7,758 nt of DNA from an uncultured Anaerosacchariphilus sp. (lineage in GTDB: Bacteria > Bacillota > Clostridia > Lachnospirales > Lachnospiraceae): assembly GCA_934402125.1 (NCBI GenBank), contig CAKRTY010000069.1, positions 1-7,758 of the forward strand, given 5' to 3'. Made by a program: the position numbers and the translations under genes. The notes beneath the pieces were generated by a model. The model saw nothing but the letters and a program-made list of their open reading frames with translations. It searched no databases and had not been told where the DNA came from. The first letter of the stretch is position 1. Each line of letters begins with the position of its first letter. Below are positions 1-4,766 of this stretch, piece after piece.

Positions 1-1
1 G

Positions 2-88
2 TGTATGGGCGAGGCTCAGGAGGTTGTGTTCATGGAGTTTGACGGACCGCAGGCCAGAAAGATTTTTGTAGATATCATTGGAGAATAA
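2..88 (+). CDS. C-terminal tail of an unidentified upstream gene (partial)
   Basis: An open frame enters from the left edge and stops at TAA 86-88, giving 28 residues that end in KIFVDIIGE. I do not recognise the family: the tail has no diagnostic motif. It lies on the same strand 49 bp ahead of the sugar kinase, with no terminator-like hairpin plus T-run between them, so it may be an earlier member of the same sugar operon or its regulator or transporter. That placement is inference. The frame is chosen because it is in phase with a stop followed at normal spacing by the next gene's ribosome binding site; coding status is not otherwise proven from so short a piece. Confidence 0.55.
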   Translation, partial: CMGEAQEVVFMEFDGPQARKIFVDIIGE

Positions 89-91
89 GAG

Positions 92-113
92 TATATTCGA
101 AGTATAGAATATA
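92..113. repeat. Small AT-rich inverted repeat in the leader of the sugar kinase gene
   Basis: TATATTC (92-98) and GAATATA (107-113) form a perfect 7-bp inverted repeat around an 8-nt centre, just upstream of the ribosome binding site AAGGAG at 124-129. It could be an operator for a dimeric regulator of the lyxose operon or a weak hairpin. Such AT-rich repeats arise easily by chance, and no convincing -35/-10 pair was found next to it. Confidence 0.3.
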
Positions 114-137
114 TCATGTGATAAAGGAGAGAAGATT

Positions 138-1076
138 ATGGGTTTTGACATTGTGACAATGGGACCGCTTATCTGTGAAGTCATGAGAAAGGATCTGGAC
201 AAGCCCCTGGACAGACCGGCTGATTTTACAGGCCCGTACCCCAGCGGAGACGCGGCTATCATGCTGAATGCGGCAGCAAAGCTGGGCGCGAAATGCGCGA
301 TGGTCGGTGTGGTAGGAGACGATGGATTTGGACGCTGTGTAACCGATCGGCTGGAAGAGAGCGGAGCAGACTGCTCCATGGTACGTGTGGAAAAAGATGC
401 GGCAACAGGCGTTGCTTTTGTATGCTATTATTCAGATGGAAGCAGAAATTTCCTGTATCATGTACGCTATGCAGCGCCGGGTATGCTGACGCCGGACGAT
501 GTGGATATGGACAAAATTCGCGATAGTAAATGGGTACATGTAAGCGGCTTTACCATGTCTACGAATCAGAACAGCGCAGAGGCTGTATACAAGATGGTAA
601 GAGAGGTATCTGCGGATACAAAGGTTTGCTTTGATCCCAATATTCGTCCCGAAGCTCTGAGTGTAGAGCAGATCAAAGAACTGTGCGGACCGGTGGTAAA
701 GCGTGCAAACATCATCTTCCCCAGCAAGTCTGAGGCTATGATGTTCACAGGCGCGGCGACCGACGACGAGGGCTGCAGACAGTGGGCAGCTGAGGGTAAG
801 ATTGTTGTTCTGAAGAATGGAGATGCAGGCTGCCGTATTTATTCCGGGGATGAAGTCATCGATGTACCCAGCTTCCATGTAGAAGAGGTAGATCCGACCG
901 GAGCAGGAGATACGTTCTGCGGCGCGTTCCTGACCGCGATGGTAGAAGGAAAGAGCCTGGCAGAGTGTGGACGTTTCGCAAACGCTGCAGGCGCCATGTC
1001 TGTCAGAAAGCAGGGTCCGATGGAGGGAGCGCCCTCCAGAGCCGAGCTGGACGCATTTCTGGAAGAGCATAAGTAA
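138..1076 (+). CDS. PfkB/ribokinase-family sugar kinase
   Basis: A 312-residue cytosolic kinase, of normal length for the PfkB family, which transfers phosphate from ATP to a sugar hydroxyl. The strongest signature is the C-terminal PfkB motif DPTGAGDTF at residues 252-260: GAGD forms the anion hole and Asp258 is the expected catalytic base. FDPNIR (165-170) and the PSKSE segment (195-199), at the place of the usual NxxE motif, also fit. The N-terminal sugar-contact region (PSGDAAIMLNAAAKLG, 35-50, then VGVVGDDGFG, 56-65) has the family layout, but SGD stands where many members have GG. AAGGAG at 124-129 lies 8 nt before the ATG and supports this start. It is followed 36 bp later by the epimerase-like gene. 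The substrate is not readable from sequence: fructose, another ketose or 2-keto-3-deoxygluconate are all possible. Lyxose breakdown itself does not need this enzyme because xylulokinase is present. Confidence 0.9.
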   Translation: MGFDIVTMGPLICEVMRKDLDKPLDRPADFTGPYPSGDAAIMLNAAAKLGAKCAMVGVVGDDGFGRCVTDRLEESGADCSMVRVEKDAATGVAFVCYYSDGSRNFLYHVRYAAPGMLTPDDVDMDKIRDSKWVHVSGFTMSTNQNSAEAVYKMVREVSADTKVCFDPNIRPEALSVEQIKELCGPVVKRANIIFPSKSEAMMFTGAATDDEGCRQWAAEGKIVVLKNGDAGCRIYSGDEVIDVPSFHVEEVDPTGAGDTFCGAFLTAMVEGKSLAECGRFANAAGAMSVRKQGPMEGAPSRAELDAFLEEHK

Positions 1077-1112
1077 TAGCGCAGTATAAGTTTCAAGTAG
1101 GAGGAAACGATA

Positions 1113-2129
1113 ATGGGCAATACATATCAGGAAAAATTGGAGCATATCGGCGATCTGAACCAGCTGATGACCCTTCAGGAGGCTACCTTAAACGGCGGTT
1201 TTCAGGATGGCGTCCGCATTATGCAGGTAGAGAACGGCGGAAATCTCTCCGTGAGCGTACTTCCGGATCGCTGCATGGATCTGTATCAGGTTCGGTATAA
1301 AGGAAAGAACCTGAACTATCTGGCACCCTGCGGAATCGTGGCTCCGTCTTACTATGACGCACAGGGAACCAGATGGCTCCGCAACTTCTTTGTAGGACAG
1401 CTGACCACCTGTGGTCTGCAGCATTTCGGTAATCCGATGGTGACGCCGGACGGCGAGGAGCTGGGACTGCATGGAAGAATCGCCAACACACCGGCTGAGA
1501 ATGTGAAATACGAGCGCGGCGTAAAGGGCGAGAACCCGACCCTGACCCTGGAAGGAACCATGCGTGAGGCACGCATCTTCGGCGAGAACCTGACCCTGCA
1601 CAGAAAGCTGGAATTCGAGTATGAGAACGACAGCATCGTGCTGACGGATACCGTAACTAACCACGGCTTTGGCGACAGACAGTTCGTATATGCGCTGCAT
1701 CTGAATTATGGTTATCCGCTGCTGGAGGAAGGAACCAAGCTGATCTTCGACAGCCTGGAGACGATTCCCCGTGAGGAGAATGCGGCGAAGTACGCAGACA
1801 CCTGGAAGCAGGTGGAGGGACCGGCATATCCCTATCCGGAGCGCTGCTATTTCCACAAGATCGCGAAGGATGAGAATGGACAGGCACAGTACACCATTTT
1901 CAATGAGAAGCGTGGAATTGGCGTAAATATTCAGTACGATGGCAACGACCTGCCCTTCTTCTGCGAGTGGAAGATGCTGGGCAAGGGCGAGTATGTCATG
2001 GGTCTGGAGCCCATGAACGTGTTCCTGGACGGACCGAAGGTAGGCCAGGAGGGCTGTGCCGCACCGATTCTCGGACCGGGAGAGAGCAAGACCTATAAAG
2101 TAAAACTGAATTTTATTGACAGAATTTAA
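1113..2129 (+). CDS. DUF4432-type aldose 1-epimerase-like protein
   Basis: A 338-residue protein resembling the DUF4432 branch of the galactose-mutarotase-like beta-sandwich fold. Features that point there are the N-terminal block VLPDRCMDL (49-57), the WLRNFFVGQLTTCGL stretch (88-102), GLHGR (118-122), ALHLNYGYPLLEEG (194-207) with a candidate active-site His196, and the C-terminal block with W286 and GLEP (297-300), whose Glu299 is a candidate for the acid that helps ring opening in aldose epimerases. The residue roles are inferred from fold analogy. AGGAGG at 1099-1104, 8 nt before the ATG, supports the start. It sits between a sugar kinase and D-lyxose isomerase in a tight same-strand operon, so a plausible role is interconverting anomers of lyxose, mannose or a related sugar to feed the isomerase. 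No signal peptide is seen; it should be cytosolic. Confidence 0.8.
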   Translation: MGNTYQEKLEHIGDLNQLMTLQEATLNGGFQDGVRIMQVENGGNLSVSVLPDRCMDLYQVRYKGKNLNYLAPCGIVAPSYYDAQGTRWLRNFFVGQLTTCGLQHFGNPMVTPDGEELGLHGRIANTPAENVKYERGVKGENPTLTLEGTMREARIFGENLTLHRKLEFEYENDSIVLTDTVTNHGFGDRQFVYALHLNYGYPLLEEGTKLIFDSLETIPREENAAKYADTWKQVEGPAYPYPERCYFHKIAKDENGQAQYTIFNEKRGIGVNIQYDGNDLPFFCEWKMLGKGEYVMGLEPMNVFLDGPKVGQEGCAAPILGPGESKTYKVKLNFIDRI

Positions 2130-2159
2130 TAAGACAGAAAAGCATAAGGAGAATTTATC

Positions 2160-2840
2160 ATGAAGCGTTCAAAAATCAATCAGAGTATTAAAGAAATGGA
2201 AGCTATGCTGAAGGAGCATAAGGTAGAGCTTCCGCCGTTCTGCAAATGGACGCCGGAAGACTGGAAGGATAAGAATCACGAGTACGATGAGATTCGTGAC
2301 AATATGCTTGGCTGGGATATTACAGACTGTGGTCTGGAGAACTTTGACAAGGTTGGTTTCGCGCTGATCACCATCCGCAATGGAAACCAGAAGGATCCCA
2401 AGTACAAGAAGGTATATGCTGAGAAGCTGATTTACCTGAAGGACGGACAGACCTTCCCATCCCATTTCCACTGGGTAAAGAGCGAGGATATCATCAACCG
2501 TGGCGGCGGAACCCTGCTTCTGAAGCTGTACAACGATGACGGAGAGGGCGGATACGCAGATACAGACGTTCTGGTGAACTCTGACGGACGTTCTTACTAC
2601 GTACCGGCCGGTACAGAGGTTGAGGTAAAACCGGGAGAGAGTATTACTCTGTGGCCCCATCAGTATCACAGCTTTGCAGTTGTGCCCGGATCCGGAGATA
2701 TTCTGATTGGCGAGGTATCCATGTGCAATGACGACACTACGGATAACCGTTTCCATGATCCGGTAGGACGTTTTCCGGAAATTGAGGAGGATGAGGCTCC
2801 GTACCGTCTGCTCTGCAACGAGTATCCGGCAGCTGAATAA
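2160..2840 (+). CDS. D-lyxose ketol-isomerase (cupin family, EC 5.3.1.15)
   Basis: A 226-residue single-domain cupin that should interconvert D-lyxose and D-xylulose using a divalent metal, usually Mn2+; characterised homologues also act on D-mannose and D-fructose. The metal site is visible: His102-x-His104-x4-Glu109 in the first cupin motif and His170 in the second (WPHQYH, 165-170). Length and spacing match the characterised Escherichia coli O157 enzyme, about 227 residues with His103, His105, Glu110 and His171 as recalled, offset by one. The N-terminal helical part (1-50) is typical of this longer subfamily. AAGGAG at 2146-2151, 8 nt from the ATG, fixes the start. The xylulokinase that consumes its product begins 14 bp downstream, which makes the assignment very consistent. 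The gene likely shares a transcript with both neighbours. Confidence 0.92.
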   Translation: MKRSKINQSIKEMEAMLKEHKVELPPFCKWTPEDWKDKNHEYDEIRDNMLGWDITDCGLENFDKVGFALITIRNGNQKDPKYKKVYAEKLIYLKDGQTFPSHFHWVKSEDIINRGGGTLLLKLYNDDGEGGYADTDVLVNSDGRSYYVPAGTEVEVKPGESITLWPHQYHSFAVVPGSGDILIGEVSMCNDDTTDNRFHDPVGRFPEIEEDEAPYRLLCNEYPAAE

Positions 2841-2854
2841 GAGGAGAAGCGTCT

Positions 2855-4330
2855 ATGCTTTATGTAGGTATTGACCTGGGCACATCAGCGGTAAAACTGC
2901 TGCTGATGGACGCCTCAGGTAAAATAGAAAAAATCGTATCCCGGGAGTATCCTCTCTCTTTCCCGCATCCAGGCTGGTCAGAACAGAATCCGGTGGACTG
3001 GTTTGAGCAGTCTATGGACGGTTTAAAGGAGCTGCTGGCAGACTGTGATAAGTCGCAGGTGGCCGGTATCAGCTTCGGCGGTCAGATGCACGGACTGGTG
3101 ATCCTGGACAGGGATGATCAGGTGATTCGTCCGGCGATTCTCTGGAATGACGGCAGAACCACGGAGGAGACCGATTATCTGAACCAGGTGATCGGCAAGG
3201 ATAAGCTGTCTGCCTGTACGGCCAATATCGCCTTCGCAGGCTTTACCGCGCCGAAGATTCTCTGGGTGAAGAAGCATGAGCCGGAGAATTTCGCGAAGAT
3301 CGCAAAGATTATGCTGCCGAAGGATTACCTGGCTTACCGCTTAAGCGGAACCTTCTGCACGGATGTATCGGACGCCTCCGGTATGCTGCTCTTTGATGTA
3401 CAGCACAAGTGCTGGTCCAAAGAGATGATGGATATCTGTGATGTGAAGGAAAGTCAGCTGGCGCAGATTTATGAGAGCTATGAGGCAGTGGGAACCCTGA
3501 AGCCGGAGCTTGCGAAGGAACTGGGACTGTCAGAAACTGTAAAAATAGCGGCGGGCGCCGGAGACAATGCTGCGGCAGCAGTGGGAACCGGAACCGTCGG
3601 CGACGGCAGCTGTAATATTTCCCTGGGAACATCGGGAACCATCTTTATATCCAGTGAAAAATTTGGCGTAGATGAGAATAATGCGCTTCATTCCTTCGCC
3701 CATGCAGACGGTCATTTTCATCTGATGGGCTGTATGCTGAGCGCTGCGTCCTGCAATAAATGGTGGATGGATGAAATTCTGAAAACGAAAGATTATGCAG
3801 GCGAGCAGAAGGAAATTGATGTAAAAGAATTAGGGAAGAATCATGTGTTTTTCCTGCCTTATCTGATGGGTGAGAGAAGCCCTCATAACGATCCCAACGC
3901 CCGTGGAACCTTTATCGGCATGACTATGGATACCACCCGCGAGGAGATGACCCAGGCTGTGCTGGAGGGCGTAGTTTTTGGTCTGAGGGATTCCTTTGAG
4001 GTGGCGAAGAAGCTGGGGATTCAGATAGAACGTACCAAGATTTGCGGCGGCGGCGCCAAGAGCCCGCTGTGGCGTCAGATGGTGGCGGATATCCTGAATA
4101 TTAAGGTAGATATTCCAAAGAGCGAAGAGGGACCGTCTATGGGCGGCGCTATGCTGGCTGCGGTAGCCTGCGGTGAATACGCAAGTGTGGAAGAAGCAAC
4201 AAAAAAGATTGTGGAAATTGTGGATACCGTGGAGCCGATCCCGGAGAATGCAGCCCGATATGAAAAACAGTATCAGAAGTTCTGCAGAATCTACCCAACT
4301 GTGAAGGAATTATTTCCGGTAATTGAGTAA
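2855..4330 (+). CDS. xylB: Xylulokinase (FGGY family, EC 2.7.1.17)
   Basis: A full-length, 491-residue FGGY kinase that phosphorylates D-xylulose to D-xylulose 5-phosphate with ATP. The N-terminal phosphate-1 motif is GIDLGTS (5-11, Asp7). The xylulose-contact segment GQMHG (76-80) has Met78 and His79, as in XylB proteins, followed by ILWNDGRT (95-102). GAGDN (234-238) carries the predicted catalytic base Asp237, and ISLGTSGT (255-262) is the phosphate-2 region. GERSPHNDPNARG (339-351) and CGGGAKSPLWRQMVADI (397-413) are the C-terminal FGGY signatures. AGGAG at 2842-2846, 8 nt before the ATG, supports the start. It is the last gene of the lyxose block: after its stop a new promoter starts within 10 bp. 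No clear intrinsic terminator follows, so some read-through into the riboswitch leader is possible. Confidence 0.95.
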   Translation: MLYVGIDLGTSAVKLLLMDASGKIEKIVSREYPLSFPHPGWSEQNPVDWFEQSMDGLKELLADCDKSQVAGISFGGQMHGLVILDRDDQVIRPAILWNDGRTTEETDYLNQVIGKDKLSACTANIAFAGFTAPKILWVKKHEPENFAKIAKIMLPKDYLAYRLSGTFCTDVSDASGMLLFDVQHKCWSKEMMDICDVKESQLAQIYESYEAVGTLKPELAKELGLSETVKIAAGAGDNAAAAVGTGTVGDGSCNISLGTSGTIFISSEKFGVDENNALHSFAHADGHFHLMGCMLSAASCNKWWMDEILKTKDYAGEQKEIDVKELGKNHVFFLPYLMGERSPHNDPNARGTFIGMTMDTTREEMTQAVLEGVVFGLRDSFEVAKKLGIQIERTKICGGGAKSPLWRQMVADILNIKVDIPKSEEGPSMGGAMLAAVACGEYASVEEATKKIVEIVDTVEPIPENAARYEKQYQKFCRIYPTVKELFPVIE

Positions 4331-4337
4331 AAAAAGC

Positions 4338-4366
4338 TTGCATGAAGGAGCTGGGACTGGTATACT
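4338..4366 (+). promoter_or_regulatory. Sigma-A-type promoter for the riboswitch transcript
   Basis: TTGCAT (4338-4343) and TATACT (4361-4366) are separated by exactly 17 bp, and TGG immediately before the -10 makes an extended -10 element. Initiation would be expected near 4373, about 20 nt before the first riboswitch helix. The promoter starts 8 bp after the xylB stop, so the riboswitch and oxidoreductase gene probably form a separate transcription unit. Confidence 0.75.
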
Positions 4367-4494
4367 TGGTTCAAATTCATAGATCCGGCAGAGGATAACT
4401 CTAGAGACTCCGGCTGATGAAAGCAAGAGGAGCGCCGAAGAAGCAAACTGTGGGAATTCATCATTCCGCAGTGGAAACTGACAGGCAAAAGGAA

Positions 4495-4551
4495 GGTTAT
4501 CCGACGGAACTCTGGAGAGAGCGAGCAATCGCCGCCTACGTGGAGATAACC
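4495..4551 (+). promoter_or_regulatory. Alternative pairing arm competing with the aptamer P1 helix
   Basis: GGTTATC (4495-4501) is the 3' strand of the first aptamer's P1 helix, and it can also pair perfectly over 7 bp with GATAACC (4545-4551) in the second domain. The two pairings are mutually exclusive. A natural reading is that ligand binding favours P1 and frees the second domain, while without ligand the alternative stem forms. This is inferred from complementarity only. Confidence 0.5.
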
Positions 4552-4570
4552 AACTGGTAAAAGGACAGAG
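4510..4570 (+). other. Degenerate second ('ghost'-like) glycine aptamer domain
   Basis: This 61-nt domain keeps the outer marks of a second glycine aptamer: CTCTG (4510-4514) pairing with CAGAG (4566-4570), GGAGAG right after the first strand, and GGTAAAAGGAC (4556-4566) before the last. Instead of the CGCCGAAGGAGCAA-like junction it has CGCCTACGTGG (4533-4543), it has no P3 arm, and no CTCTC strand. It keeps a short hairpin GCGA-GCAA-TCGC (4521-4532). It therefore probably binds no ligand and instead stabilises the first aptamer or works as the switching arm, as described for the ghost aptamers of singlet glycine riboswitches. Confidence 0.65.
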
Positions 4571-4605
4571 AGATTGATGCACAGGCATCAGTCTCTCTAT
4601 TTTTT
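4567..4605 (+). terminator. Intrinsic terminator controlled by the riboswitch
   Basis: AGAGAGATTGATGC (4567-4580) pairs over 14 bp, with one G-U wobble, to GCATCAGTCTCTCT (4585-4598) around an ACAG loop, followed after one A by six T residues (4600-4605). Its first four bases are also the 3' strand of the second domain's closing helix (CAGAG, 4566-4570). Aptamer closure and terminator formation therefore compete, which predicts an ON switch in which bound ligand allows read-through into the oxidoreductase gene. Confidence 0.88.
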
Positions 4606-4646
4606 ATGGAATAGGAAATTCCGATAGAATTCCCTATTCCATAAAA
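4602..4646. repeat. 20-bp near-perfect palindrome (MITE/REP-like hairpin)
   Basis: The arms 4602-4621 and 4627-4646 are reverse complements over 20 bp with a single A-C mismatch (4616 with 4632), around a CGATA loop. The outer end is TTTTATGGAATAGG and the closing end CCTATTCCATAAAA. It starts inside the T-run of the riboswitch terminator, but no T-run follows its own right arm, so it is not a second intrinsic terminator. Length and symmetry suggest a mobile palindromic repeat or an RNA-processing element. Confidence 0.8.
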
Positions 4647-4757
4647 GCAAGCAGAGCTTGCAAAGATGCGCACTCGGCGCAGTGGTAGATGGTTGCTGAA
4701 GCAACCGCGCCTCGGCGCGAGAATGTGCCAATGGCACATTCTATTTTATGGAAAAGG
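4647..4757. repeat. Array of five hairpins closed by a third copy of the palindrome end
   Basis: Five inverted repeats follow each other with little spacing: GCAAGC/GCTTGC (4647-4652 with 4656-4661), TGCGC/GCGCA (4667-4671 with 4677-4681), GGTTGC/GCAACC (4691-4696 with 4701-4706), CGCGC/GCGCG (4706-4710 with 4715-4719) and AGAATGTGCC/GGCACATTCT (4720-4729 with 4733-4742). The run ends with TTTTATGGAAAAGG (4744-4757), a near copy of the first palindrome end at 4602-4615. It can pair at 13 of 14 positions with 4633-4646, which would close all five hairpins into one branched structure and mask the ribosome binding site AAGGAG (4754-4759). This may be a MITE-like insertion or a structured 5' UTR; the sequence alone does not decide. 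Confidence 0.75.
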
Positions 4758-4766
4758 AGAAAAGAT

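Larger units (their letters stand above)
4393..4570 (+). promoter_or_regulatory. Glycine-riboswitch-like RNA (one near-canonical aptamer plus a degenerate second domain)
   Basis: The closing helix P1 of the first aptamer is GGATAAC (4393-4399) with GTTATCC (4496-4502). Inside it are a P2-like arm CTCC/GGAG (4408-4411 with 4429-4432), the conserved junction CGCCGAAGAAGCAA (4433-4446), a P3-like arm (4448-4457 with 4463-4471, one U-G and one bulge), and the conserved 3' strand ACAGGCAAAAGG (4481-4492). The order and sequences are those of glycine (gcvT) riboswitches, and the tandem layout with a short linker (4503-4509) followed by CTCTGGAGAG is also typical. Odd points: the usual GAGAG/CUCUC helix next to the binding core is not evident in the first aptamer, whose 3' strand reads CTGAC at 4478-4482, and the second domain lacks the core. 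The ligand may therefore be glycine or something related. It likely acts by attenuation through the terminator at 4567-4605. The downstream gene is a saccharopine-dehydrogenase-family oxidoreductase. Confidence 0.82.

Noticed and set aside
66..108. A promoter immediately before the sugar kinase gene
   Set aside because: TTGTAG near 66 and several TATA-like strings do not combine at 16-18 bp spacing with acceptable matches, so the operon promoter probably lies upstream of the window.
432..1145. Long open frame on the minus strand opposite the sugar kinase gene
   Set aside because: It is antisense to a clear PfkB gene, is rich in Cys, Ser and Leu without family motifs, and has no ribosome binding site of its own. 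It is a shadow of the codon pattern.
1188..1856. Minus-strand open frame opposite the epimerase-like gene
   Set aside because: No recognisable domain, it overlaps fully with a well-supported gene, and its composition is as expected from antisense translation.
4393..4570. Lysine riboswitch, suggested by the lysine-related name of the downstream enzyme and the GCCGAAG block
   Set aside because: The arrangement of conserved blocks (CGCCGAAGAAGCAA followed by AGGCAAAAGG, then a CTCTGGAGAG domain) matches the glycine class, and the five-helix junction of lysine riboswitches is absent.
4602..4646. Palindrome as a second intrinsic terminator
   Set aside because: The right arm ends in AAAA and is followed by GCAAGC rather than a T-run, so it does not meet the intrinsic terminator pattern on the + strand.
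4689..4766. Upstream in-frame ATG giving the oxidoreductase a 26-residue N-terminal extension
   Set aside because: The extension is translated from the hairpin array, lacks a ribosome binding site at proper spacing, and precedes a Rossmann motif that is normally at the N-terminus. ATG 4767 has AAGGAG 7 nt upstream.
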